Source: Mangifera indica
Lineage: Eukaryota; Streptophyta; Magnoliopsida; Sapindales; Anacardiaceae
Direction of reading: 5' to 3'
Assembly (NCBI RefSeq): GCF_011075055.1
Contig: NC_058145.1
Location: forward strand, 13,885,894-13,949,893
Length of the DNA: 64,000 nucleotides
A program made the translations under genes and the position numbers. The notes under the pieces were generated by a model. That model saw nothing but the letters and a program-made list of their open reading frames with translations, searched no databases and had not been told where the DNA came from. Position 1 is the stretch's first letter. The number at the start of each line of letters is the position of its first letter. Positions 49,031-62,462 of the stretch are shown one piece after another.

Positions 49031-51757
49031 TCATGCTCGATAAATATTGTGTTCCGACTTTGGCATGGGAAGTTGTCCTTGGATCCAGCTCCTCAGCATG
49101 TGTAGTGAAGCTTTTGGCTGATCCATGGGAACCATGTGGCCAGCATCGTGAACCTGCTTGTTTTGACAAACAGCAAAGAAAACATTAGTGATCATGTTGA
49201 TGCACACTGTAACATTCTAGTCCAGTTTATTGCGGTTATGTTTTTGGGTTTTATAATTCAAATTACCTGTTGACAGCTCATAATTATTTAACTAGTTATA
49301 TTTTAACATCCTTAAGTAATGTAAGATACACATACAAGTCCAATATCTCTTACATAACTTACCGAGGTGAGATTTGTTAAAGGTGTTACACAAACACATT
49401 GATGAACATAGTGAGTGTGGAAGAGACAGACCTTGAGGAAAGAGAGAGGGCCATGGCTTTTCATTTGCCCGGCTTCTGCTCCATCGACTGCAAATGGAAG
49501 AGGGGGAGCTGCTTCAAACTCTTTTTGGCCAGACCATTCCATTGCATGAACCCATTTTGAATTTCCTGTGATTAAAAAAAAAAAAAGAGATTATGATTAT
49601 AGATGCTATAAATGTTGTTAAAGGATTCCAGGGACTCGCAGTTGAACAGTAGAGGCTTACCAAGCCAGTTGCATATAAGGTCATATTCTCCAGCGTATAT
49701 AAGCACCCTGATGCCATCCTCCAGAAGAGCTGGAATTCCAACTTCAAGATTTCTCATCCAGTCCACCAGCATTGCTTCATATACCCTGCTGCTGCAGGAA
49801 ACAAAGTCTATGTTTCCAACTCCCAGGGCTTCCCTTACTGATTCCTGGTTCAAGAATGTCTCCATATTCGAAAAGTCATAGCACAAGTCTTTGTCGCATT
49901 TCCTTCTAATATCATAATACTGCAGATCAGAGATATAATAAGATCTCATAAGAATTGAATTGGTTTAAAACAGGGTTTTGAGTAAAAGCATAATAATTTA
50001 TGAAGCTTTTGTTCTTTCTCACATTTACATCTCCAGCTATCCTCATGACTCGGTTGAATATATTGTTACAAACAGCATATGAAGCAGAACAAGCGTCTCC
50101 ACCTCTAGATTCTGGCAAGGTAGATCAAAAGGATTTACTAAACGAAAAGGGAGAGGAGGGGAATTGAACTTGAACTTAAGAGGGGGAGAAGAATTTCTAC
50201 CGCAAATTTTTATTGCCTTTTCACAGGGTGGAATCACCTTCTGGAGGTCCTCATAATTTGATTGGTTAATCAGCTTCATGTTCAAAGCATAATCTGGGTA
50301 TGCTTTGTACTGGACTTCAGGATTAGTCAACCCGTTACCAATGGCAAATCCCTGATTCAACTATATATAGTTAATCCAGCTCTTAAAAACGCAATTAAAG
50401 CAATTGCTTAAGTCTAAATGAGACACATAAATTTGAGAGATACCTTCAGGTTGATATGAATCCCCTCCTTGGCTTTGTTTCCTCTGTGAACCCGAGCAGC
50501 GAAAGCAGGAATGTAATGCCCAGCATAGGATTCTCCGGTAATGAAAAAATCATTCGTCGCGTACTGAGGATGCTCTTTGAAAAATGCCTAAAGTTGAAGA
50601 GACAAGAAGCTAAGTTGGAGTGCTGTAAATTCAAACTTATAGATTCCATTAAAAAAGTTAATAATGGGATCAAATGAACCTGCAAGAAGTCATACAAATC
50701 GTTGCTAACACCATCTTCATCGTGACGAATGTCGCTTTCGTCTGAAGTATAGCTAAAACCAGTTCCAACTGGCTGGTCCACAAAAAGAAGATTTGATACC
50801 TGCCCATATAAAATGTTTATATAGATTAAAATTTCTTTTTCTACCATGTGCATAGCCATAAAGAAAGACACGCTAGCAGAGTTTGTATTACAGAAGACTA
50901 TCCAGAAAATTTAAAAGGGTCTTAATCTTACAAATCAGTTTTATTATTAATAAGTAAATGATACCTTATCCCAGCCATAGTCATTCCACACAAGAGACAT
51001 GTTGTTGGCAATATGGTAAGGACCATTTTCATAGAACAAAGCCAGTTCACTGCTACATCCTGGACCACCTGTAAGCCATATAACCACAGGGTCTTCTGTG
51101 CTATTTCTTGATTCAAAGAAAAAGTAGAACATCCTGCAAATAATACATATTTCAGTATTTATATGAAAGCATTAATTATGCAACAATTTTGAGCAAAATT
51201 GTGATTTTCAAGCTATTTCATCAACACATAGAAAACAAGTCAAGAAACTGTTTGATGGATGAAACAAAGTAGCATTTTTACTTCCTTTTTTCACCTTTAT
51301 AGAAAGCTTTAAGTAAAATCCAAACACATTATCCCTGAAAAATATTTATGGCTAACTGGTTTCTTTAATTATGATTATGCCTTCATGCTCTCAAAACTAG
51401 TGTATATGTTGATAAAGAGTTGAGGCCATACCTTGCAGCTTGAGTATGAGGAAGTTTGTAATACCCAGCATGGTGACCAAATTCTTGAACAGAAGGCTTT
51501 GGATCACCAAGAGGATGCAAACTGAATTGCTTTTCAACAATCTGTGGAGCCATAACTGAATTATCAGCTACAGCAGTGTTGATATTGTTTTTGGGGAACA
51601 AGTTGAGCCCTCTTATGAGTTTTTCTGCCTGGAGTTTTGGTAAGTAGGGGGTTGAAAATTGTGCTGCATATGAGAATGATAAAATGAGGCAAAAAATAAA
51701 GAAAGAAAAGAGTAAATGAGAGAAAGAAGAGGATGATGCCATTGTTGCAGGTTTCAT
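49031..51757 (-). CDS. Serine carboxypeptidase-like protein, SCPL47-49 type (peptidase S10)
   Basis: Secreted or vacuolar carboxypeptidase (yeast CPY-like). Nine exons: 51432-51757, 50965-51133, 50680-50799, 50444-50587, 50201-50351, 50023-50102, 49661-49919, 49432-49565, 49031-49153. They give 501 residues from [10 protein letters not shown]; the second ATG (51,742) would give 496 and is nearly as likely, since the TATA box at 51,791 leaves a very short leader. A signal peptide ([20 protein letters not shown]) and a propeptide precede HHAGYYKL. The substrate/oxyanion motif is [11 protein letters not shown] (about 130-140). The catalytic triad is Ser225 in GESYAG, Asp410 in [10 protein letters not shown] and His467 in [12 protein letters not shown], all intact, with conserved Cys nearby. 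Motif order and family match point to SCPL47-49 rather than the acyltransferase branch, so true peptidase activity is likely. Confidence 0.94.
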
Positions 51758-51790
51758 TTTGGCTATGGAACCAACTCCAGGTTAAGTTAA

Positions 51791-51800
51791 AATATATAGA
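51791..51800 (-). promoter_or_regulatory. TATA box of SCPL gene
   Basis: The minus strand reads TCTATATATT, 34-45 bases before the two candidate start codons. This implies a leader of only about 5-25 bases and slightly favours the downstream ATG at 51,742. Confidence 0.5.
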
Positions 51801-52977
51801 CTTTGAACTTGATAAAAGGGAAGGGTCTACCCTTAAAGTATTATTGTTCATTATAATTTATATGGTAAAGTCATTTTGGTTTTGTTTTCTCTGTAACTTT
51901 TTCTTTTTCTCCTTTAACTCAACTACTAACAAATCAAATCTTTCATTGTGATTTTGAATCAAGAATTTTGCTTGAAAAAAAATTCATAAAATTCTCCTGT
52001 CTTGGAATTGTGAATTGTGTGAAAATAATCATAAGCGAGGACATTTACAGTAATTTTATGATTAATATGGAAGTTTCTGTAACCACTCTTCCCCACTAAT
52101 TTAACCACTTCCTTTTTTTTTGTTTTTTCATTTCTTCTGTTTTGTTTTAAGAAAAGTGACCTCACAAAGCATCTACAGGACTTGAAATGAATTATATATT
52201 CATGAATTATGACGCATATATATTTATAACAAGCTTATCCAGCAATGGGAAACTTCATCACGCTTAATCCAAACGTTTTGTTATAGAAAAAAAACTTAAC
52301 TCTGAAGGCCAGACAGCAATGGTAGACATTGATATAATGACCCCTAATTCTTACATATTGATTTACATAGAAAAGAAAACAGTGTCTTTTGGGAAATTAA
52401 AAATCTTAGCATTCATTGTATAACTTATGTGTAAAATAAAGCCTTTCATTTAATTGATATGTCATTTCTGTTTTTCCCTCTTCATGGAAAACTCTTCATT
52501 TATAAAGCAAGGGACATGAACTCGTGGGCATTGTTTCATCAAGCCTACATAAGACTTTCAATAAATAGAAGGTCCCTCATTTCTGCATGCATGTGTAGGC
52601 AAACATAAACCTATACTTGTTTGTTTTAATAACAATACATCGAAATAAAAAGAAGAAAGAAAGATTAAAAGAGAAAGGTATGTGGGTTAGAAATGTGAAG
52701 AGAACATTTGGAGGAAGTGGCGTGCCTTGAAACATTCAGAAATGATGGAAATGAAAAATAATCAAAAGCTATAATTGCTTATGGAATGGAACCCACATTA
52801 AGTAAACAATCAAAAACACTTGTCTGTACTCGAAACACTTGAACAGTTTCTTCAGATGGCACCACATCTTCCTCCTATGGACTCACTTATCAACTCTTCA
52901 ACCAACCAAGCACCTTTAAATAATTTGATGTACAAAAAGTTTATATGAGGAAATATCTAGAAGATGAAAATATTGTC

Positions 52978-53240
52978 TAAATCTCTTGATAGTTTTTAAA
53001 ACACTCATAAAATCTTAAGATTGTAGAAAGAAGACTATTATGAAATATGGTTATTTTTTTTCTTGTAGTGGATCTGATTCTTCTAATTTACATTATGTTT
53101 CTTGTATATATTATTTCTCTTTATTTTGTTTTGTAAACTTAAAACATCAAAACTTGGCCAGCAGAAAATTAAGAAGTTACATAGACATGAACATACTGTC
53201 TAAATTTCTTGACAGTTTAAAAAACAGTCATGAAATCCTA
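52978..53240 (+). repeat. Imperfect direct repeat, about 45 bases, 222 bp apart
   Basis: GTCTAAATCTCTTGATAGTT and what follows, to CATAAAATCTTAAGA near 53,020, recurs as GTCTAAATTTCTTGACAGTT through CATGAAATCCTAAGA near 53,240. Confidence 0.6.
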
Positions 53241-54009
53241 AGACTGCCCTGTGAAGACTGCTATGAAATATTTTGATGTTCAAATGAGAACAAATGATAA
53301 TTAAACTGGAAATCTCTGCTCCTACTTGGCAAGCCATATACAAGGAGAGTACAACTTTTGTTTTCTTCTTTGCTAAAGCAAAAACTTTATGCGTCCGTGA
53401 AGCAGCTAAAGTGGATATTATATAAGAGTGATAAATGGACAAAGATATCGCGGCTTTATGTGAAATAAAAAATCGAGAGAAAAAGAAAAAAGAAGGAGAA
53501 GAATAGCAAGGGGGGGCTTGGCTTAAAAGCGAAACCATGAGTAATTTTGTTAACAGAATGATGCATGAGACAACAATGCAACGTAAAAATTACTCATGCT
53601 CGGTATAAAACGTGAAGAAAGTATGGTAACGTTTAAATTTTGTTGTTGCTTTTGATATACTTTATGATGAAAATGGTTTCAAACCAAATGTATGTGCAAT
53701 TAAAACGAGTTCTTTTAGCAGAATATTTTAGTCCGATTATGTGATTGTTGTAGCTTTTGCAATCAGGGATGCGAAGGCCATCAACAAAATCTTTCTCAAG
53801 ATTATCAGCCTCTTCACTGAAAAGGGTTGGAGCCTAGAATGTTGCTTTTAATGAAAATTTAATATTCAGAATATGAATCATGAGGAAAAGGGAATTTGCC
53901 GTTTAAGATTTGCGAAGCTGCTTACACTATGAACTTTTTGCTTTTGAGATCTGATTTGATTTTTTTTAGTTTTGGTGCAAGTCGTTTCAGTTAGAAAGTG
54001 CGACATTCT

Positions 54010-54145
54010 GCAATGCTATTCATACACATTTTTAATACATATTTTATCTTTAATTCAAAATCATCAAATTATATAATGATAAATAATTTATGTGTCTATT
54101 TTATACACTCAAAGCATACACACATAATTTTATTGTTACAGGTCA
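54010..54145. repeat. AT-rich dispersed repeat copy
   Basis: Contains ATATTTTATCTTTAATTCAA, then AAATTATATAATGATAAATA, ending ACACACATAATTTTATTG. Confidence 0.5.
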
Positions 54146-54435
54146 AGAATTCCAAGCAACAGTTCAAATAATATGGTTGATTTCCACTCAATTAATAAAA
54201 ACAGGAGGGAGATACAGCAGATATAATCCTTAATATGTTAGATGATTGATCTATATTGTACAGATAGCCGCTAGCTAGTCTGTAAAATGCTGCTTTATAT
54301 ATACAGATACGTATTTTCAATGTTCTTTCTTGGTGTCAGACGGGAAATTGTAACCTTCATCATGAGGATACATGCACATAAATGTACTCACATCTTTCTC
54401 CATTCTGATGGTTAAATTGGACTAGATAGAGTGAA

Positions 54436-57400
54436 TTATGACCTGACTTTAGCAAGTCGGGCCCTTATTGCTTCGAGTTCTTCCTCATCATCAACACCCT
54501 CAGCGATGGCTTCCTCCTGCAATAGTCAATTAAAGTTCAACAATCACGAGCTTTCATAGAAGCTGGAAAGAAACAAGAACGGGGAGCTAATGTGACACTT
54601 GTGTCCCACATACCTCTTGTGCAGTTCCTGCTGTCTGAGCAGGCTGCTTGGCTTTTTCCCTCCTGACTGCTTCAGGCAGCTGTGCAGCAGTCTCACCAGC
54701 AATTGCTGTCAAGACCTTGTCAACTTCTTCTTCTATCTCTTCTTCTATATCATCAGAGTCCAGTGCTGAATCAACAGCATCATTCACAAACTCCTCGATC
54801 ACCCCAGCCTAAAAAAATAATAAATTTAACCCATCAGTGTCCTATAAAAATACCAGATAGACCAGTCAAAGAAATTTTATGATATGCCTTTATCTTGAAG
54901 TGTGGCCTGAGAAATTTAAAACACAAGTAAACTATAAAAGTAAAGTTCTTATTCTTGTCAAAATTTGAACTTCATAGTTCGCCCGTAAAGATGCTGATAG
55001 TTCTATGTCATTAATCCAAAGTCAAAATTAGCAGAAGGTTTTGGTATCTGGAATCACTTATTATCACTCAATACTGGTACTTAGGAGAGGAAATATAAAC
55101 GTCAGTGACTAGCAAATACATTGGAGATGATGGTCTAAGCGCAACAATATTGCTCTTACTTTTACTGATAACACATTAACACAAAAGCACTTGACTTAAC
55201 CCCAGGGATTGGCTTAAGCGGTGAAGGTTTAAAGATCATTTGCAAAACATTCAGAGTTCCAGTAACCACAGTGTGATGTACCACAATAAAGTTTGCTCTT
55301 GATTTGCCCGTTCCGTAGTTGCGGTTCTAGGTGATTGCAGGCCTCCAAGGTTTACTGCAAGGGTTCCCGGGTTAACAAAAAACAAAAAAAGAAAAAATCA
55401 CCTGACTTGTGGGAAGCATAGGAGTTTCTTGCAGTAGATCTTGTGGTTCTTAAATGACAGGACACATCTAATCAAAAGCAAAGGAAGGACGGAGACAAGA
55501 ATTTTGCAGACAAGAAGTAATCCATGTAGATGTTGAATAAACTTGAGACAAACAATAGGTCCCCAAAGTATTTCAGGCAAGGCACAGGATGTCGATTATC
55601 TAGCCAAGAATGGCCATTTCAGAAAAAAAGTTCAATTCTTAGAGCTACACAGATTAGAAAAACTGAAATTTAAGCGGTTGCATGTGCCATTAAGGTTAGA
55701 AAAATAATCGACATTCTTTCCTTTCTCTTCATTTCCTACACAAGAGCAGAGATAGAGGGGCCTGAGTACCTAAAAAAACTGGCGGGCCAGGGTGGAGAAA
55801 GTATAATCAGAGGTCACATCCCACACATAGTTAACAAGTTTAAGCACATAGCAGAGGCCAGGATACAATACAAAAATTCTATGGCCTTTGTGCCATTAAT
55901 CCCAAAGGCTTCAACTGGTGGCAAACGGTCTAACAATGGCGATTAAACTTCTAATACAAACTTTAAACATATCTTCATGTGTATGATTGAATAACACACA
56001 TAGCAAACTAAAGGCTCAACTTGCTCCATATCATCTTTCAATTAATTGAAATGTGGGAATTCAAGCACAAAACCTCAAGGACAACCCAGCTTCAATGCCA
56101 ATTTGAAACACCATTAGTCCCAAACACAGAAGTGATAGGAAATGACCATATAATAGATTGAAACCATAACTCAGACCTTCACAGTATCAGTCCAAGAAAA
56201 AAAGTTCGAGAGAGAATCCATCCATTCTTCCTGTAATATAAAAAATCAGAAAGAAAAGGCACCTTTGTCATTTCTTTGCTGAACTCTTGCATCGTGATGG
56301 CTACTTCAGGAGCCTTCATAAGGTTATTGACAAGCTTCATAACTTCAGCACTCTTTTCCAAATGCCCCACAGTACGTGCAATTGCTGCAATAGTAACCAA
56401 AAACTATGAACATCAGAACTTTAGAAATTTTAAACAGACCTACAAAATAACCCTGAGGAAACAGGTTAGGAAGGAAGTTGGCTACAAATTTGAAATTAAG
56501 GAAAAGAAAAGAAATAGAATTATAGTTTGCACAAAACTTCTATATATATGTTACTCAATTGTCACATGAACAACTGTGGCTGCAACAATACACATTCAAA
56601 TTAAGATAAAAGATGCTATAACTCTTTTAGGCTTTCAATTTGTCAATCTAAGCCTATTTAGCCGATATAAGTTGAAAATGGGCAATGCTAAAGACACAAC
56701 TATACTAGAGTTCAGAATGATATAACATATAAATAACTTAAATTTGATTTTGGTATTAGAGACTCCATACATACAATAGAACTAACCACAAAATTGATCC
56801 CTCCAAGATATAAATAAGAAGAAAAACATCATTGTTATTTGATATCGAAAATATAATCTGAGCAAAGGTGCCAAGTTAGATGATTCTATCTGTCATTGGT
56901 AGAAGTTCTTATGAGCAAAAAGTAAATCATCAACATAGATAAGTGAAGTAGTGTACCAACGCTTTCCCCAAGGTGCATTGATATTGAGTTCATTTGCGCC
57001 TTATTTTCATAAAGACGGTTCACTGTTTTTTTAGAATGCACAAGTTCCTTTGCAAGTGCCTGAAATAGACAACCAGAAAGATGACACAATAATACCTTTT
57101 CCCATTATTAAAAAAAAAAAAGGGAAAGTCAAAATTCCACCACTAACTTAAAGCTAAACAGCGAGACGAACAAAGCTGAAGTGTTCTCTTTTACAGAAAA
57201 ATATCTACTTCATAACAGAAAATGAAAATTTTTCTAAGAATTACAACGAAAAACATCCAAATCTAGAATTCTCAATCTAATACTCTAAATGCAACTGGTG
57301 CGCGTTTGTGGCAATCCTACCTAGATCATTTGGTACTAAGTACTATCCCACTATACAAAAATATCATTGCACTGTTACAATTTTCTTGCACTATTTCATA

Positions 57401-57863
57401 GATAAACATTTTGGTTCCTTTGATGCTCTTAGTAATCAAACTATTTTCACTAGGAGTAATATTTAAACATGGTGAAAAATACGTTAAAATTATCAAAAGT
57501 TCTTAATTGTCTAAAAAGTTAAGCAAATAGTACCTTGGCGGAGACCATATCGTTTCTCTTAGCAGCATCTTTTATTGCTTTCTGTACATTTCTCTCTTCT
57601 CTCTGTATATCTAAACATATAATTAACCCTAACCATAAATCCAGATCCCAATCCAAAACCACCAACACCAAAAAAAAAGAAGTCCAGCAAAGAACTCCTA
57701 TTTAAAAAAAAAAAAAAAAAAAAGAAATAGATCATAGAAGGGATTAATTACCTCGAATTTGGCGCTCAATGTTCCGGCACTCCTGACGAAGCCTACGCTG
57801 CCAATCTCTTAATTGCTGTTGCGGGTTTGGCTTTGGCTTTATCATGTTCTTCACTTTCTCCAT
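54436..57863 (-). CDS. VPS24: ESCRT-III subunit VPS24 (CHMP3)
   Basis: Snf7-family protein that polymerises with other ESCRT-III subunits on endosomes to cut intralumenal vesicles. Six exons: 57752-57863, 57534-57610, 56957-57059, 56263-56384, 54614-54808, 54436-54516; 229 residues, the same length as Arabidopsis VPS24. The basic N-terminal half (KPKPNPQQQLRDWQRRLRQE, QREERNVQKAIKDAAKRND) forms the core helical hairpin; MNSISMHLGESV and KSAEVMKLVNNLMKAPEV follow. An acidic linker (DSDDIEEEIEEEVDKVL, about 157-173) precedes the C-terminal MIT-interacting helix LEAIRARLAKVR, which recruits VPS4/AMSH. Features and length are intact. Introns are long for the coding length, the largest being 1.45 kb (54,809-56,262). 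Confidence 0.96.
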
Positions 57864-60800
57864 TTCCGTCTTTCTTTCTGTTTGTTTATCAGATCAGATC
57901 TTCCAAGAATCAAAATGCGGAGTCTTTGTCTTTTTTCTCTAACTTGTCAAACCAAGGATAAACAGTAAGTAAATTTACCCCAGTATTTCAAAACAACTGG
58001 ATGGTTTGGACCTTTCTGAAACAAGAGAACCAACATCACGCGGGCCTGAAGTTATTAGATTGGGCTTAGGCCTGATATATAATTATAATAAGCATTGTTG
58101 AATCAAGACGTAGGCCATGGGCCCTCACATTCTGCTGATTTCGTCGCACTTGGATTAATAATTCCTGCAAAAGTTTGGGTGTGCAAAATCTGACGTCTCT
58201 GTTTGTTGTGTTCCTCATCTATAAGGTCATCGATGATAATGCACTTGACCTAAAAGGTAAGCCAATCATTAATCCTTCAATAATTCATAAGGAATCTAAG
58301 AACACCCAACTAATTTCCAAAACTCCATCTTCTGTCCGGCCTGTACCTAAACCCTCCCATCTTAATCCAGGCAATGGCATAGTAAAAGATTTAATAAGAT
58401 AAATGATAGGATTTCCTTTGAATAAGTCTTGGAGTATGTATATGTATCAGTTCTAAAGTGGGAAAAGGCCCTACAGTCCTTGAGGTCAGTATCAAAATGT
58501 CGGTAGGGTAGCTTTTCTTTTTTTGATTCAAAAGCCAACCCAACAAACAATAAATGTGCCCTCTGAAGATCAGATTGAGTGTCAAAAAATATGCTTAAAT
58601 GTTCAAATCTCTTACTATCATATTACAAGATTAAACTTTTAGTTAATTTAGTGTATGGTTACGAGAACAATCACTAAATCTAAAGTTTTGTTTATTTGAT
58701 ATGATCAATTCAATCTCGGATAAACGGTCCGACCGAGATTAGATTTCTTACTTACGTAATTAACTTGTTATTCATAATAAATGACCTGGCAATATATATG
58801 TGTGTGTATGTATGCCCTTTCGTAAGCAGTTTGAAAATGGGTGACTGTAAGTAGTTTTCATAAAATCTGATAAAAGATTCCATGAAAGCAATGGTTTTGT
58901 TAGACGACATGAAAGAAGCGATGTTGATTTAGCTTCAATATTATGACAGTTTGTGGAGATGCTTTGCTTGGTTAATTAAGCAAAGTGTGAATTATAAATG
59001 AATTTATTATTGACCATTATGGTTGTATTATTAAGAAAATAGAAATTCACGCAGCTTTCCACTGTCTCCTAATACGACAGATTAGGGTTTCATTGGACAA
59101 AATCGTGATGCAAAATCATAATCTTTCAGTTGTTTTGATTAATTAATGTCTTTTTGACGGAAGAAAGGAATTTTGAAGGGAATGATACAAGATTTAAAAA
59201 TCTCAATTAAGTTAAGCATAAACGTAGGTATGACTTCCATATAAGTTACGAGTAGAATAATATATATATCTTACCTTTTTTCGTCTAACCTTTAGAAATT
59301 ACAAATTACAATGGCCTAGCTTAAGGCGATCAGAACCTCCAAATTAACCTAAAATTTTTTTAATAAAAATGAAGATAAAGATAGAGATAAAAATAATAAA
59401 AATTCATACAATTAAATGAGATTCGGTATAAAGATAAAGATAGAATCATAAATATTAATTACCCTCCAAAATTTTGTATTATTATATATATTATAATAAA
59501 TATTTTATTATTTTTTTAGTGAGGATATGAAAGGAGAGGGGGAAAAAATTTTGCCCACGGTAAGGAGATGGGAATTCTCCGTTATATCTATTTAAGGGAT
59601 GAAGCAGATACAAAAAAGGGGTTTTCACTAAGGGATGGAGGCTAGGGTATTTGTCCCTTATCTAGCGCATTATCATCCCTAGCCTACCTATCATAATGGC
59701 ACAAATTAGATATATGTTCAGAAAAATTAAGCACAAATCAAGGAATCATTTAAAAGAGAAATCAGCATCTAAATCGGATTAATTTGCTCAGTCTAAACAT
59801 GTCATAGAAAGATCTTGGCTGGGCTAGCTATCTCTTATCTTGGCATTGTCTGTGGAGATCTTACTCCAAAAAGAATTAAATAATAGTCTGAAATACAAAA
59901 TTAAATGTGTTTCGGACGATAACTCAACCACTATACTGTACAATTGCTATTTTTATGTAAATGCAGCGTGGAAGCTGATATTAGGCTCATTGATAACATT
60001 AGATTACTCTATGATATAGAAAATGCTTGAATAAATACAATGATAATATTCTTTGTAGGGCACTAAAGATGACCTCCATTAACGAGTTAACAATAAAACT
60101 TAAGAGGGCATTTTAATGTACTAGAGTGGTTGAAATAATTTGTTTTTTTCGTATTTTCAAATGTTAATGTTGACAGTAATAAACAAAGTTTTGTCTGCTT
60201 AAACGGTCGATCATGGAGATGCAACAGGAAGACTCGTTGATCCAGTAAGTTTGCTATACAAATTCATGCCATATTCCATATTGGTGGGCGACATTTTTCT
60301 TGTCAACACAGATGTTCGTGCTGGTTGAGACTTGAGAGTGCCCTTATTGTAGACGACATGCTATGGAAAAATAGAAAACAAAAACGATGTGTCGGACTTT
60401 GGGCGGTGGCCATTGTCATGCACTGTATAATGGGGCCGCTTGGCCGACACTTTAACAAACCCTAATCATGCGTCACTCCTTATCAGAGAGTGAAACCATT
60501 ATGATATAGTCAACTAGAGCCGATCTTAATCATATATATCGACAATGCATTGTTACTTTCAATCACAATTTATCAATTTTATGTAGCAAGCTAAAACAGT
60601 AAATGATACATGGCATATTAAAAATCAAATAGAGATCTCAAAATCTATCTTTCCTGTATTGGGTAAATAATGAAATTTGAAAGAACCTCCTAGTGATCAG
60701 ATTCATCAATCGTTTTGCCTAATATATAGTTCGTTGTGAATGATGAAGTAGAAGATACAGTAAGTTTTTACTTAAAAAAGCAAAGAAAGATTACATATCA

Positions 60801-62368
60801 TAGTGTGAAAATCCTAAAAAGCTTTGTGGTTTCCATAAATCTCTTAATAATGAATGAACATTCTTTTGCCAGTCGATGGTATTTTTGTCAAAAATTGCAC
60901 AAACTGATCTAAAACTTATCTCTACAAGACACTGGACCAAAATCCGGCAATATCACATGGTATGAACGTACAATCTCTTTGAAACACAGAACTATATTAA
61001 TTTTCATTTTCTAATAACATAAGCAGCAGCAATATTGTCATTGTGGATCGTTCTGTTTGTAGTAAAAGAAATGCACATGATTTTGAAAAATAACAAACTA
61101 AACAACACCCAGAAGCCAAATCATCAATGGCTTGCCCAAATGAGCATTTCTTTATCCTTCCTAGTTATAATTTAATTAAAAAGCACCATTAGGTGACTTA
61201 AAGTTGGCTATTTACAGTTATCCACTGTCCTTTTTCATAGTTTGATATCTTGTTGAAGCTTTGAAGCAACCATGGCTACCGACCGAGCAGCAACCATGCC
61301 ATTTTTATGCCTTCAAGACTTCCATTATAATTAACTATTCAAGCTTATTCAAATTAAATTGATTGGTTATTCACTCATAAAAACTTAGTCAAACTTAAGA
61401 TTCCAGTTGTTGTTATAGTAGGTTGAATTTGTTGTTTAAATGATCGACAGAGAATGGGAAAATTAAGTGAGTATTTGACTCTGAAATCACGGTCATTGTC
61501 GCATTATAATGGTGAATAGAGACTTGAGAAGTTGCCACATTCTTTAAATTAAAAACCCTTACGATTAAATGGCAGCAGCATTTGGTCAAATATGTGCATG
61601 CAGTTTATTAATAAATCACAAGCAGTTGAACAAATTTGATTCACGTAAATCTTGATTCAACTGCTTAATTTGTCCCCGCATATGGCCCTTCTTGAAATTA
61701 AAATGCACAGACAAAAGATCGATAAATTCTATGATGAAGATTAATAGCTTAATCAACAGTATACATGATGGGCATATTGCATTTATTTAAGATAGGTATC
61801 TTCATTATTAACTGTATATGACATTCCAAGTGAACATTTTAATGGATAGAGAATTCAAACGAAGAATAAAGTAGCAATAACGAAGGCTTTCATTTGGTGG
61901 ATATTGGATAAGATTTGGGGTAAAATTAAAACTACTCTAACCCTCTTGATATATAGTAATTTTACATCAATGGTCATTTTCAATTATCAATAAAATTATA
62001 CGTAATTATTTTAAATATATAAATAAGTATAAATTTTATCTATATTATAAAGTAATCTGATTATTTTGAATTAAAAATAAAATAACATTTAATCATATTT
62101 ATATACTCAAACCTAAATACGTATAGTGTTTCTCTTCCAATCACACTAAGTAAAGAAGGAAGCAAACCCATTAATTCTTGTGTCATTGCTTCTCCAAATA
62201 AGCAAACTATTAACTAATAAAAATTTCCACAGTAAAGATTTAAAAAAAGGGAAAAGGGATAAAAATATAACCACAAATTAAGCAATATTCCCCTAATTTA
62301 TGACCAATATTTCAGTGTTTTATCAACTAACTTATCACCTTATTTGCTAAGGAGGCCCTCAATCTCCC
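57864..62368. other. Intergenic between VPS24 and XTH, no gene seen
   Basis: VPS24 promoter, then 4 kb of AT-rich DNA. The frame at 58,175-58,402 begins with TTG and has a somewhat protein-like, Pro/Lys-rich end but no start or domain. A GC-richer block at about 59,460-59,690 ends with the inverted form of GGCTAGGGATGATAATGCGC, reminiscent of the block at 11,717. An AT-rich dispersed repeat lies at 61,960-62,120. Confidence 0.45.
61960..62120. repeat. AT-rich dispersed repeat copy
   Basis: Contains AATAAAATTATACGTAATTA, TGAATTAAAAATAAAATAAC and ATTTAATCATATTTATATAC. It lies about 350 bases upstream of the XTH start. Confidence 0.5.
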
Positions 62369-62376
62369 TATTTATA
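62369..62376 (+). promoter_or_regulatory. TATA box of XTH gene
   Basis: CCTATTTATACC, with core TATTTATA, lies 94 bases upstream of the ATG at 62,463. An in-frame ATG at 62,382 is too close to the box to be transcribed as a start, which decides the start at 62,463. Confidence 0.55.
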
Positions 62377-62462
62377 CCTGTGTGTTGCCAGGCTTTTCTT
62401 TCATAAACACATACCTAGCTTTACTTTTTGTCTCCAAAAGTTCAATTCTGCATTTTAAACAT

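Larger units (their letters stand above)
51801..54435. other. Intergenic between VPS24 and SCPL
   Basis: Promoter DNA of the SCPL gene followed by gene-free sequence. The frames at 53,040-53,276 (+) and 53,200-53,538 (-) overlap and have no domain. Two related words, CTAAATCTCTTGATAGTTTT with AAACACTCATAAAATCTTAAG (about 52,978) and CTAAATTTCTTGACAGTTTA with AAACAGTCATGAAATCCTAAG (about 53,200), form an imperfect direct repeat. An AT-rich dispersed repeat lies at 54,010-54,145. Confidence 0.45.

Noticed and set aside
53200..53538. 112-codon minus-strand frame
   Set aside because: It starts and ends in unremarkable DNA, overlaps a frame on the other strand, contains one arm of a direct repeat, and has no domain.
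58175..58402. 75-codon frame, PKPSHLNPGN ending
   Set aside because: It starts with TTG and no upstream ATG or acceptor gives a sensible exon; kept only as a remark in the intergenic entry.
62382..62462. Upstream in-frame ATG for XTH (MLPGFSFINT)
   Set aside because: It lies only 6 bases after the TATA box, so it would sit before the transcription start. The ATG at 62,463 leads straight to the signal peptide.
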